Assembly: GCF_013249045.1 (NCBI RefSeq)
Contig: NZ_JABRWP010000005.1
Coordinates: 62,001 to 126,000 of the forward strand
Direction of reading: 5' to 3'
Origin: Winogradskyella eckloniae
GTDB taxonomy: Bacteria; Bacteroidota; Bacteroidia; Flavobacteriales; Flavobacteriaceae
DNA length: 64,000 nt
In this document: positions 45,180 to 53,727 of the stretch, piece by piece
Layout of the letters: each line of letters opens with the position of its first letter
Position numbering within the stretch: position 1 is the first letter of the stretch
Translations under genes and position numbers: made by a program
The notes under the pieces: model-generated
What the model was told of the DNA's origin: nothing
Databases searched by the model: none
Seen by the model: only the letters and a program-made list of their open reading frames with translations

Positions 45180-45585
45180 AAAGCGGTTTAGTTAGTTAGT
45201 GAAGCGAAAGAAGTTAAGGGCTTATTCACAAATCAAACTATACGGCATAATTTACAAAATTATTGCAACTATTTTATCAAATCAAAGTTATTAAAATTAT
45301 ATTTTTTTTAACATTTAAAACGCTAGTTAGGTAGTCACTTATGACTCAATCAATTATGATAATCTTATAAACTTTCGCTACAAAATCCATCTAATCACAT
45401 TAGGCTCAAATAAAAACCAGAAGATCTTAGTGCTTAGAATTATTAATAAGTATGAAATTAAAACTATTACTTTCTGATACAATATTTAACGTCTCTTTAT
45501 TATAAGGGATAAGAATATATGCATGGTACACATGAGGTACAAATAGTATTATTTATAGATACAGAAGTATAGTAAAAGAAGATTA
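45180..45585. other. Intergenic region before the PAS sensor operon
   Basis: This 406-base gap contains the operon promoter at 45255-45286 and the 3' end of the AbiEii-type gene. A half site ACGGCATA (45242-45249), matching one arm of palindrome 2, overlaps the predicted start. No frame or repeat was found in 45290-45585. Confidence 0.55.
45255..45286 (-). promoter_or_regulatory. Promoter of the four-gene PAS signalling operon
   Basis: On the minus strand TTTG (45286-45283), 20 nt, then TAATTTTG (45262-45255): a full Bacteroidota housekeeping-type promoter. The start near 45248 gives a leader of about 70 nt. Confidence 0.65.
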
Positions 45586-46236
45586 TTACTGTGACTTTTT
45601 ATACTTGCCTATAATTTCTTCAAAATCATCCTTTATAAATTCCCAATGTTTTCCATTAAGGCAAATAGGATTAAAATCTTCATTGGCTTCGTCAAAGAAC
45701 GTAAAATTTTGGATAATTAAATCTCGATCGTGTGTATAAGGATATCTTTGCTTGTGTAAATCTAACATTTGGCTAATACCATAAGATTTAAGCAAATCGT
45801 GTAAATCCCAAAAATCCTTTTTTCTTCCACCTCTTTGTACTACATCAACTTTCATTGCTATAATTTCCTCAATAGTTGCCATTCTTATATCATCAACTTC
45901 AATATAGGGTTGAATGAAAGTGTCTGTATAATATAAATCGAGTTTTATTGTATGGTCTTTGTCCTCTCCAACAAAATAACTTTTTCCCATTGCTGGTGGA
46001 ACGTTTAAAAAATCTACATATTGAAAACTTTCTGTTAGATGTTTTTCAATGGTATCAAAATCTAATGTTCCATATTGCAAATCACTAAACAAATCAATAT
46101 CAATGGACTCTCTATGCCCTATTTGTAAACTCAATGCTGTACCACCCACCAATCTAAAACCATTGAATACATCGGATTGCATTAATTTTAGTAAGCTATT
46201 TTTCAATAGTTCATCAACCGTATTATAATATAGCAT
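45586..46236 (-). CDS. AbiEii/AbiGii-type nucleotidyltransferase (type IV toxin)
   Basis: A 216-aa nucleotidyltransferase-fold protein. The signature is RLVGGTALSLQIGHRESIDIDLF (residues 28-50; G31/S36 and the DID metal-binding acids), followed by KLDLYYTDTF (third acid) and EEIIAMKVDVVQRGGRKKDFWDLHDLL. In AbiE-type systems such enzymes add nucleotides to tRNA or similar acceptors and are held in check by a companion gene. It overlaps the stop of the HTH gene by 1 base, so they form one operon. Family assignment is firm; whether it defends against phage is inferred. Confidence 0.87.
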   Translation of the reverse strand: MLYYNTVDELLKNSLLKLMQSDVFNGFRLVGGTALSLQIGHRESIDIDLFSDLQYGTLDFDTIEKHLTESFQYVDFLNVPPAMGKSYFVGEDKDHTIKLDLYYTDTFIQPYIEVDDIRMATIEEIIAMKVDVVQRGGRKKDFWDLHDLLKSYGISQMLDLHKQRYPYTHDRDLIIQNFTFFDEANEDFNPICLNGKHWEFIKDDFEEIIGKYKKSQ

Positions 46237-46733
46237 TATACCTTTTCTTTGTTTCTATAAATAGTGTAGGGTTTACGAATACCTCGTGCAAGTGCTTCTT
46301 CAATTTTTTCATTGGTGTAGAAACGTTTAATTTCTTCTTTTTCAATGTCGTTTCCACGCTCAAATACACGTTTAATAACTGCAATACTTTGCTTTTGCCA
46401 ATCTATTTTAGAAATATCTGTATCCCAAAACAATGAAGTTCTTAAAAGATTTAAGTTTGGGGTATTTTTTTCTACTTTATTTTTTTCTTCCTTAATATCA
46501 AAATAGGTTTGTAGCAATGCAAGTGTTCCCTCTTCTAAATTTAGTTTTTTTTCAATTTTTAAAGCTAGAGGCGTATTCAGTTTTCGTTTGCCTTTGGAAA
46601 TGGCATTAATTGTCTGCGGATATTCATCAATAGACAAAGCAAAAGGGCGTTGTGAAATGCCTTTTTTGTTTAGTAAGCGTTCCAAAATTATGCCTGGATG
46701 AATGCCTTTGTATTTGTCTATTAATTTACTCAT
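46236..46733 (-). CDS. HTH-domain antitoxin partner (XRE-like plus DUF6922-like)
   Basis: A 165-aa protein with an N-terminal XRE/HigA-like helix-turn-helix (residues about 8-75: IHPGIILERLLNKKGISQ, ISKGKRKLNTPLALKIEKKLNL). Its C-terminal half, LFWDTDISKIDWQKQSIAVIKRVFERGNDIE, resembles the DUF6922 domain often fused or adjacent to AbiEii-like toxins. It is the first gene of the TA pair. A palindrome 8 bases before its ATG is the likely autoregulatory operator. Confidence 0.8.
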   Translation of the reverse strand: MSKLIDKYKGIHPGIILERLLNKKGISQRPFALSIDEYPQTINAISKGKRKLNTPLALKIEKKLNLEEGTLALLQTYFDIKEEKNKVEKNTPNLNLLRTSLFWDTDISKIDWQKQSIAVIKRVFERGNDIEKEEIKRFYTNEKIEEALARGIRKPYTIYRNKEKV

Positions 46734-46740
46734 ATTACGA

Positions 46741-46762
46741 ATGTAAACAATTTTGTTTACAT
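46741..46762. promoter_or_regulatory. 22-bp palindromic operator of the TA pair
   Basis: Perfect 10-bp arms ATGTAAACAA and TTGTTTACAT separated by TT, lying 8 bases before the antitoxin start. Typical of antitoxin autorepression. It overlaps the end of the dead integrase fragment. Confidence 0.75.
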
Positions 46763-46903
46763 CTTTCCATATAACTTTAAGTTTTCATTTTTTCTAATGT
46801 GTCTTCGTTTGTAATCAGCTGTAGTTTCACAACCTTTATCGTATTCTATTGACAAACTAATTTTACCACTTGCTAGTTTGCGCTTTTATAATGTTATCTT
46901 CAT
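46757..46903 (-). pseudogene. N-terminal remnant of a tyrosine recombinase (integrase)
   Basis: Reading 46903 to 46757 gives MKITL, a TAA at codon 6, then KRKLASGKISLSIEYD, KGCETTADYKRRHIRK and NENLKLYGKM followed by a stop. This is the arm-DNA-binding region that opens Bacteroidota phage-type integrases (usual form MKITLRxRKLxxGKISLYLD). The stop in the place of an expected arginine codon, and the absence of all downstream catalytic parts, mark it as a dead, 5'-only fragment. It lies immediately upstream of the TA pair on the same strand. Confidence 0.72.
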
Positions 46904-47023
46904 AATGCAGTATGTTTGTACTACATATTAAAAAAATGCAGTACATATGAGGTAACATATATAAGAACAAAGCGAAGGAAAAGAAAAATACGCTAACTAC
47001 TTGACAGTAAGAGAAAAGACATT

Positions 47024-48430
47024 TTATTTACCAATACAGAAATTAGCGAAAATATTACCCAACAAATCATCATTGGTTATCTCACCTGTTATTTCTCCAA
47101 AATGATATAAGGCTTGACGAATATCTATAGCTAATAAATCACCAGACAATCCTGTTTCTAGTCCGTGTTTTACTTTTTGTATTTCTTCAAAAGCTTTTAG
47201 TAGAGCATCATAATGACGTGAGTTCGTCACAATAGTTTCATTATTTCTTAATGCACCTGTATTAATTAAATTGAGAAGATTATTGGTTAACTGCTCAACG
47301 CCAAAACGCGTTTTTGCAGAAATAGGAATCACTTTTATGGCATTGGTATGTAAAACTGTACTTATATTGGCTAATTCTGTATCCGAAATCTGATCTATTT
47401 TATTCAACACAACCAAAAGCTGCTTTTGAGGAAACTTATTCTTTACCTTTTCAATCTCAACTGTAATATTCTTTAAGGCTGCAGTATTAGACGCCAACTG
47501 TGCACTATTTACTAAAAACATAACGACTTGAGCTTGTTCAATTTTCTCAAATGTTTTCTTTATCCCAATACTCTCAACAACATCTTCAGTCTCTCTAATG
47601 CCTGCTGTATCAATAAATCTAAAACCAATACCTCCTATAGAGATTTCATCTTCTATGGTATCTCTTGTTGTTCCTGCTATTTCAGATACAATAGCACGTT
47701 CTTCATTTAACAAGACATTTAGCAAAGTAGATTTCCCTACATTTGGTTCGCCAACAATGGCTACCGGAATTCCGTTTTTTATAACATTACCAACTGCAAA
47801 AGAATCAATTAAACGTTTCAACACAAAATTGATACGTTCTATGAGTTGTTTAAACTGTGTTCGGTCTGCAAACTCAACATCTTCCTCTGCAAAGTCTAAT
47901 TCTAACTCAATTAATGATGCAAAGTTTAAGAGCTCTTCTCTCAACTTTGCTATTTCTGAAGAAAAACCGCCACGCATTTGTTGCATAGCAATTTGATGCG
48001 AGGCTTCGTTGTCACTAGAAATTAAATCTGCTACAGCTTCGGCCTGACTTAAATCGAGCTTACCATTTAAAAATGCTCTTAAGGTAAACTCACCTGCCGT
48101 TGCCATTCTACATCCATGCCTTAAAAAGAGTTGAATAATTTCTTGTTGAATATAAGATGATCCATGACAAGAAATCTCGATAACGTTCTCTCCTGTATAA
48201 GAATTTGGGTCTTTAAAAATTGAAACTAATACCTCATCAATGGTCTTATCGCCTTCAATAATATGACCTAAATGAATGGTATGCGTTGCCTGCTGACTTA
48301 AATTTTTGCCTGATATAGATTTGAAATATTTAGACGCTATAGTTATAGCATCATTTCCTGACAATCTTATAACTGCAATGGCACCACTTCCTGAAGGTGT
48401 TGCTAAAGCTACAATAGTATCGTTATGCAT
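47024..48430 (-). CDS. mnmE: tRNA modification GTPase MnmE
   Basis: A GTPase that with MnmG makes cmnm5U34 in tRNA. The 468-aa protein has an N-terminal formyl-THF-binding domain (DTIVALATPSGSGAIAVIRLSG), a helical domain, and an inserted G domain with GEPNVGKST (about 227-235), switch region AGTTRDTIEDE, DTAGIRET and NKID. The catalytic C-terminal CIGK ends the protein, as in active MnmE. It is a single gene; the region on its 5' side joins the rhomboid gene. The neighbouring accessory scar lies just past its 3' end. Confidence 0.97.
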   Translation of the reverse strand: MHNDTIVALATPSGSGAIAVIRLSGNDAITIASKYFKSISGKNLSQQATHTIHLGHIIEGDKTIDEVLVSIFKDPNSYTGENVIEISCHGSSYIQQEIIQLFLRHGCRMATAGEFTLRAFLNGKLDLSQAEAVADLISSDNEASHQIAMQQMRGGFSSEIAKLREELLNFASLIELELDFAEEDVEFADRTQFKQLIERINFVLKRLIDSFAVGNVIKNGIPVAIVGEPNVGKSTLLNVLLNEERAIVSEIAGTTRDTIEDEISIGGIGFRFIDTAGIRETEDVVESIGIKKTFEKIEQAQVVMFLVNSAQLASNTAALKNITVEIEKVKNKFPQKQLLVVLNKIDQISDTELANISTVLHTNAIKVIPISAKTRFGVEQLTNNLLNLINTGALRNNETIVTNSRHYDALLKAFEEIQKVKHGLETGLSGDLLAIDIRQALYHFGEITGEITNDDLLGNIFANFCIGK

Positions 48431-48506
48431 TTTTCAATTCTTTATTGCAAAAGTATTGTAAAATATGTGATTTAAAATGAGAAACCGGTTCTAATTAGAT
48501 GGTAAC

Positions 48507-49166
48507 TTACTTCAACTTCCCTGTTTTATGTAATACAAAGAGAATAATTATAGGAATGGCTAATAAGCCAACGTAGCCCAAATTTGTTTGAAATATACTT
48601 GGATACAATATTAAAGTAATGACATAACCACCAACTGCACCACCAAAATGGGCATCGTGCCCAATATTACCTATACTTTTTTTCATCCCATAAATGGAGT
48701 ACAATAAATAACCAATACCAAATACGTAACCAGGAATTGGGATAGGAATAAAATACATGTACAAACTCATACCTGGTTCTAATAAAATGGCCGAATACAA
48801 AATACCTGTTACTGCACCACTTGCACCAATAGCACTGTACCAATATTCGTCTTTATGAAAATACAGAGATAAAAGATTTCCAAAGATTAAACTAGCAAAA
48901 TAGATGATTAAAAAATGAACCGAACCTAGCCTAGCGACAACAAAATCTGCAAAGAAATACAAAGTAAACATATTGAAGAAGAGATGTGTTAAATCAGCAT
49001 GAAGAAACCCAGAACTTAACATTCTTATTTGTTCGCCACGTCTTATACTGCCTACATTGAATTTAAATTTTTCAAAGAATCCACGATCGTCAAATCCCTT
49101 AAACGAAATGATACCGTTCGCTGCAATAATAACTATGGTTACTATACTTATTCCTAAATTATCCAT
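48507..49166 (-). CDS. Rhomboid-family intramembrane serine protease
   Basis: A 219-aa membrane protease with six TM helices. The catalytic Ser116 is in YSAIGASGAVTG and the catalytic His173 is in GHDAHFGGAVGGY. The L1 region and HADLTHLFFNMFTLYFFAD (conserved HxxxN) are typical. The N-terminal helix starts MDNLGISIVTIVIIAANG. Rhomboids cut TM segments of other proteins; the substrate is unknown. It is divergent from the LpxL-like gene, and the longer frame of that gene would overlap it. Confidence 0.92.
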   Translation of the reverse strand: MDNLGISIVTIVIIAANGIISFKGFDDRGFFEKFKFNVGSIRRGEQIRMLSSGFLHADLTHLFFNMFTLYFFADFVVARLGSVHFLIIYFASLIFGNLLSLYFHKDEYWYSAIGASGAVTGILYSAILLEPGMSLYMYFIPIPIPGYVFGIGYLLYSIYGMKKSIGNIGHDAHFGGAVGGYVITLILYPSIFQTNLGYVGLLAIPIIILFVLHKTGKLK

Positions 49167-49224
49167 AAACTCTATTCTTAGAAATCAAATATATATATTT
49201 GTGCTTAAATGCAATCATACTTTA

Positions 49225-50115
49225 ATGCAACTTATTGCTTACATCTTAGTTTACCCAGTTCTTTGGATAATTTCCATCTTACCTTTTAGATTACTCTATG
49301 GTTTTTCGGATTTAATTTACCTGTTAATGTATCGCGTTTTCGGATATAGAAAATCGGTTGTAAAAGAAAATCTACGCTTAGTTTTTCCGGATAAATCAGA
49401 GAAAGAAATCGCTAAAATAACTAGCCAATTTTATCATCATTTTTGTGATATGATGGTAGAGGCTTTAAAATCTATGACTATTTCTGAGGCAGAATTAATT
49501 AAACGTTATAAATTCACTAACATAGAATTAATTAATAATCTTGAAGACAAACAGCGAAGTGTAATTTTAATGTGTGGACACTATGGAAGTTGGGAATGGA
49601 TTTTTATTCTTCAAAAGTATGTAAAACATAAAGGCTATGCGGTATACAAACGATTGGCTAATAAGTATTTTGACAAATTAGTAAAACAAATTAGAGCAAG
49701 ACACAATACGTTTTTAATAACGACTAAAGAAACATTTAAAGTTCTATATGCTGCAAAGCAAAAAGGAGAATTAACAATTAACGGCTTTGTATCAGACCAA
49801 TCACCAAAAGCGCATAAAGCATTATATTGGAATACCTTTATGGGCATAAATGTACCAATGTATGTTGGTGCTGAAGTTTTGGCTAAAAAACTAGATATGG
49901 CAGTTGTGTTTTTTAGTGTAAAACGCATAAAGCGTGGTTACTATGAAACCACCTTTAAAACGATAACAGAACATCCAAAAGAACTTAAAGATTACGAAAT
50001 CACAGATATATTTTTCAAACTTCTTGAAGAACAGATTATCGAAGCTCCTCAGTTTTACCTTTGGACACATAAGCGATGGAAACATCGTGATAAAGTGCCT
50101 GCTAAGTTCTCTTAA
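49225..50115 (+). CDS. Lysophospholipid/lipid A acyltransferase, LpxL (HtrB) family
   Basis: A 296-aa inner-membrane acyltransferase with an N-terminal TM (MQLIAYILVYPVLWIISILPF), then CGHYGSWEWIF (the HX4D/E-like active site: His and Glu), and FVSDQSPKAHKALYWNTFMG, typical of late acyltransferases of lipid A. I start at ATG 49225, since upstream codons would run into the rhomboid gene and lack family sequence. Acyl donor and exact acceptor (lipid A or an ornithine/other lipid) cannot be told. Monocistronic. Confidence 0.85.
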   Translation: MQLIAYILVYPVLWIISILPFRLLYGFSDLIYLLMYRVFGYRKSVVKENLRLVFPDKSEKEIAKITSQFYHHFCDMMVEALKSMTISEAELIKRYKFTNIELINNLEDKQRSVILMCGHYGSWEWIFILQKYVKHKGYAVYKRLANKYFDKLVKQIRARHNTFLITTKETFKVLYAAKQKGELTINGFVSDQSPKAHKALYWNTFMGINVPMYVGAEVLAKKLDMAVVFFSVKRIKRGYYETTFKTITEHPKELKDYEITDIFFKLLEEQIIEAPQFYLWTHKRWKHRDKVPAKFS

Positions 50116-50118
50116 GAT

Positions 50119-50568
50119 TTAAGAATCAAATTGTCTTAAATGATGATCAAAATGCTTCCATTGTAAAATCGCCCATTCTTCTGGAGTAAATTTCCCGAAA
50201 AATGAATGCGGATGAGTAGTACATTTTTCTGGTCCGTTGTTATGAAACGTTTTTACTAATTCAATAGCTTTATTTTTTTCTTTTTCAAATTCTCTAACAT
50301 CGGTAAATACATAATTATTATCCGTAGGAGAGTTTTTAGAAAATGGTTGTTCATTCAAAACCTTACGTTTCATAAAGCCTCCAATTAGTCTTCCAATAAA
50401 TATGCGGTTAGGAAAATTTAATCCCATGGCTGTTTCTAGAGATACATTTAGATGTGCAAGCATTTGACCGATATTCATTTTCCCCCATTTCCTTTCAGCG
50501 TTTGGAGAAAGTTTTTCAAGCCGTTCTACAATGCCATTTAAATCAGATGTATTAAATAAATTGTTCAT
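50119..50568 (-). CDS. DUF1569 (DinB-like) family protein
   Basis: A 149-aa soluble protein with the DinB/YfiT four-helix-bundle pattern: NAERKWGKMNIGQMLAHLNVSLETAMG (metal-ligand-type His in AHLN), and a C-terminal HSFFGKFTPEEWAILQWKHFDHHLRQF with several His. These residues commonly bind a metal. Function unknown; relatives include thiol-dependent transferases. It starts 9 bases after the class V aminotransferase gene and ends 3 bases from the convergent LpxL-like gene. Confidence 0.82.
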   Translation of the reverse strand: MNNLFNTSDLNGIVERLEKLSPNAERKWGKMNIGQMLAHLNVSLETAMGLNFPNRIFIGRLIGGFMKRKVLNEQPFSKNSPTDNNYVFTDVREFEKEKNKAIELVKTFHNNGPEKCTTHPHSFFGKFTPEEWAILQWKHFDHHLRQFDS

Positions 50569-50577
50569 TACTACAGA

Positions 50578-52092
50578 TTACATACTTAAATTAAACCAAT
50601 TATTAACTTCAGAATAACCAGAAGTTTTATCTACTAAAGTTTTATGCACAAACTCATTATTACACTTAGAATATTCGTAGTCCTTTGCCCATGTCTCATG
50701 ATTTTTAGCTAAATCAAGAATACAATCACAGACAAATTCAATTTCAGCATTAGTCGTTGTAGGATGAATAGACATACGTATCCAACCCGGTTTTCTTACC
50801 AATTCACCAATTGAAATTTCATTCGTTAACTCATGAGACATTTGCTGATCTACGTGTAATAAAAAATGTCCGTAAGTACCTGCACAACTACAACCACCTC
50901 TTGTTTGAATGCCGAATTTATCATTCAGTAATTTTACAGCCAAATTAAAATGTAAATCGTCTATATAAAATGAAATAACACCCAACCTGTCTTTATGTTG
51001 ACCTGCAAGAATGTGAATATTTTCAATTCCGTCTAGCTTAGAAAAAATAATATCCACCAATTGATGCTCACGTTGCAACATATTTGTCACACCCATTTGC
51101 TCTTTTAAACGAATAGATAATGCTGTTTTAATAGTTTGAAGAAATCCAGGTGTACCACCATCTTCTCTATCTTCAATATTATCGATATACTTGTGTTCTC
51201 CCCAAGGATTCGTCCAACTTACGGTGCCGCCTCCAGGACAATCTGGCACCATATTTTTGTATAGTTTTTTATTAAAAACCAATACACCAGAGGTTCCTGG
51301 ACCACCTAAAAACTTATGCGGCGAAAAAAATATGGCATCGAGTTTCGCTTCTTTATCTTCTGGGTGCATATCCATAGTAACATAAGGCGCAGAACAGGCA
51401 AAATCTACAAAACAAACACCTCCATGTTGATGCATTAATTTAGCAACATCATGGTGCGGAATTTGAATTCCTGTTACATTAGAACCGCCTACAATAGATG
51501 CAATTTTAATAGTACAATCTTTATATTGCACTAACAACTTTTCTAAATTCTTTAAACAAAACAAACCCTCTTCATTAGGAGGAACCACTTCAACTTTTGC
51601 CATCGTTTCTAACCAAGTTGTTTGGTTAGAGTGATGTTCCATGTGCGAAATAAAAACCACAGGCCTCATTTCATCCGGAATGGTTGTAAACTCCTTTAAA
51701 TTCTCAGGTACCTTTAATCCAAGTATACGTTGAAACTTATTGACTACACCTGTCATTCCATTGCCAGAGACAATAAGAATATCATCTTCGTTGGCATTTA
51801 CATGTTCCTTAATAATATGCCTTGCTTTATGGTATGCCTTTGTCATTGCTGTACCAGACACCGTCGTTTCTGTATGTGTGTTCGCAACAAAAGGGCCAAT
51901 ATCATTACAAATCTTTTCTTCTATAGGTCTGTATAAGCGACCAGATGCTGTCCAATCTGTATAAATGATTTTTTGCTCACCATATGGCGACACAAAAGTT
52001 TGATTTTGGCCAATTATATGTTGTCTAAACTTACTGAAGTAGTTTTCTAATTCTGTAGATTCTGTAGTGTTAGGTTCTATAATCATAGCCAA
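50578..52092 (-). CDS. Class V aminotransferase-fold PLP enzyme (cysteine desulfurase-like)
   Basis: A 504-aa PLP enzyme of the aminotransferase V / cysteine desulfurase fold. Recognised: IIYTDWTASGRLYRPIE, a variant of the YLDNAATT entry strand; SGNGMTGVVNKFQRILGL; HMEHHSNQTTWLE; PLP Asp in GGVCFVDFACSAPYV; Schiff-base Lys in FFSPHKFLGGPGTSG; and GGCSCAGTYGHFLLHVD near the C-terminus. It differs from IscS/SufS in length and in that loop, so substrate is open (selenocysteine lyase-like or other). Start could be ATG 52092 or 52086. In a unit with DUF1569. Confidence 0.8.
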   Translation of the reverse strand: MAMIIEPNTTESTELENYFSKFRQHIIGQNQTFVSPYGEQKIIYTDWTASGRLYRPIEEKICNDIGPFVANTHTETTVSGTAMTKAYHKARHIIKEHVNANEDDILIVSGNGMTGVVNKFQRILGLKVPENLKEFTTIPDEMRPVVFISHMEHHSNQTTWLETMAKVEVVPPNEEGLFCLKNLEKLLVQYKDCTIKIASIVGGSNVTGIQIPHHDVAKLMHQHGGVCFVDFACSAPYVTMDMHPEDKEAKLDAIFFSPHKFLGGPGTSGVLVFNKKLYKNMVPDCPGGGTVSWTNPWGEHKYIDNIEDREDGGTPGFLQTIKTALSIRLKEQMGVTNMLQREHQLVDIIFSKLDGIENIHILAGQHKDRLGVISFYIDDLHFNLAVKLLNDKFGIQTRGGCSCAGTYGHFLLHVDQQMSHELTNEISIGELVRKPGWIRMSIHPTTTNAEIEFVCDCILDLAKNHETWAKDYEYSKCNNEFVHKTLVDKTSGYSEVNNWFNLSM

Positions 52093-52169
52093 ATATTTTA
52101 ATCAATAAGACTTCTATTCATAGAAAATAGAAGTCTTATTATTTAATAATTTAAAAGTATTTAAAGATA

Positions 52170-53558
52170 CTAAATATTAGCAACTTTCTTAATTTCTGCA
52201 ATAAAACGATCAGCTAAAGTATCTGCTGCTTCTTGGGAAGGCGCTTCTGTATAAATTCTTATAATTGGCTCTGTATTACTCTTACGTAAATGCACCCAAC
52301 TATCTGCAAAATCTATTTTTACACCATCTATAGTTGTTAAGTTTTCATGACTATAATTAGATTCCATTGTAGATAAAATACCGTCAACATCTAAACCAGG
52401 TGTTAACTGAATTTTCTTTTTACTCATAAAGTAATTTGGATAAGACGCTCTCAGTTCACTCACTCTCATTTGCTTTTCGGCCAATAAACTTAAAAATAAA
52501 GCCACACCAACTAAAGCATCACGTCCGTAATGAGAATCTGGATAGATAATACCACCATTGCCTTCTCCTCCAATAACTACATTGTTCTTTTTCATTAAAG
52601 TAACCACATTCACTTCACCTACTGCACTCGCTTCATAAGTTCCGCCATGTTTTTCAGTAACATCGCGTAAAGCTCGTGTAGAACTCATGTTACTAACCGT
52701 ATTTCCTGGGTTTTTACTTAACACGTAATCTGCACAAGCTACTAATGTGTACTCTTCACCAAACATCTCTCCTGTTTCGTCCATAAAAGCCAAACGATCT
52801 ACATCTGGATCTACAACGATACCAAAATCTGCATTTGCCTTTACAACTGCATCTGCCAAATCCCCTAAATGTTCTTTAAGTGGTTCTGGATTATGCGGAA
52901 AATGACCTGTTGGGTCACAATATAACTTTACAGGCTCTACACCTAAACGTTCTAACAATAATGGTATAGCTATACCTCCTGTTGAGTTTACACCATCTAC
53001 AACGACTTTAAAGTTAGCATCTTTTATGGCATTTACATTAACGAGTTCTAAGTCTAAAACTTCATCAATATGCATATCTATATAAGCATCATTTACTGTA
53101 ATTTTACCTAAATCATCTACTTCAGCAAAATTCATTGTATTCGATTCAGCGATCTCTAAAATTTTCTGTCCTTCAGCGCCATTTAAAAATTCGCCTTTAG
53201 CATTTAATAATTTTAAAGCATTCCATTGTTTTGGGTTATGACTCGCAGTTAAAATAATACCACCATCTGCATGTTCTAATGGTACAGCTATCTCAACGGT
53301 AGGTGTTGTAGACAAACCTAAGTCAACAACATTAATACCTAAACCGACTAATGTATTCATTACTAAATTTTGAATCATTTCTCCAGAAATACGAGCATCG
53401 CGTCCTACAACTACTTTATAGGAGTCTTTTTGACGTTGCGATTTTATCCATGTACCATAAGCTGCCGCAAATTTAACCGCATCTATAGGTGTTAAGTTAT
53501 CGTCTACTGGTCCTCCAATAGTTCCTCTAATTCCTGAAATTGATTTTATTAAGGTCAT
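52170..53558 (-). CDS. glmM: Phosphoglucosamine mutase (phosphohexomutase family)
   Basis: Converts glucosamine-6-P to glucosamine-1-P for UDP-GlcNAc, by family. Signatures: SISGIRGTIGG, VGRDARISGEM, phosphoserine loop ILTASHNPKQWNALK (Ser106), DPDVDRLAFMDETGE (metal site) and sugar-binding GEGNGGIIYPDSHYGRD. I use ATG 53558 (MTLIKSISG) rather than 53579, as the core starts there; the protein is 462 aa. In Bacteroidota this protein replaces the usual GlmM; a phosphomannomutase role cannot be ruled out. Single gene. Confidence 0.87.
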   Translation of the reverse strand: MTLIKSISGIRGTIGGPVDDNLTPIDAVKFAAAYGTWIKSQRQKDSYKVVVGRDARISGEMIQNLVMNTLVGLGINVVDLGLSTTPTVEIAVPLEHADGGIILTASHNPKQWNALKLLNAKGEFLNGAEGQKILEIAESNTMNFAEVDDLGKITVNDAYIDMHIDEVLDLELVNVNAIKDANFKVVVDGVNSTGGIAIPLLLERLGVEPVKLYCDPTGHFPHNPEPLKEHLGDLADAVVKANADFGIVVDPDVDRLAFMDETGEMFGEEYTLVACADYVLSKNPGNTVSNMSSTRALRDVTEKHGGTYEASAVGEVNVVTLMKKNNVVIGGEGNGGIIYPDSHYGRDALVGVALFLSLLAEKQMRVSELRASYPNYFMSKKKIQLTPGLDVDGILSTMESNYSHENLTTIDGVKIDFADSWVHLRKSNTEPIIRIYTEAPSQEAADTLADRFIAEIKKVANI

Positions 53559-53727
53559 ACTTCTTTTAATTTTTAGCAAATATAGTATCTTAATCTTATT
53601 TTGGTCTTTAACTCAGCTTGACTTTTGTCTTTTAACCGAAAAAAAAAGATAAACTCTAAACAAAAAAATAGTTTACTTATTTGTATAAAAGTCAGAATGG
53701 TTGGATTTGAATTTGTAATTTCGACAT

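Noticed and set aside
49057..49224. N-terminal extension of the LpxL-like gene
   Set aside because: It would overlap the rhomboid gene on the other strand; the family TM start is at 49225.
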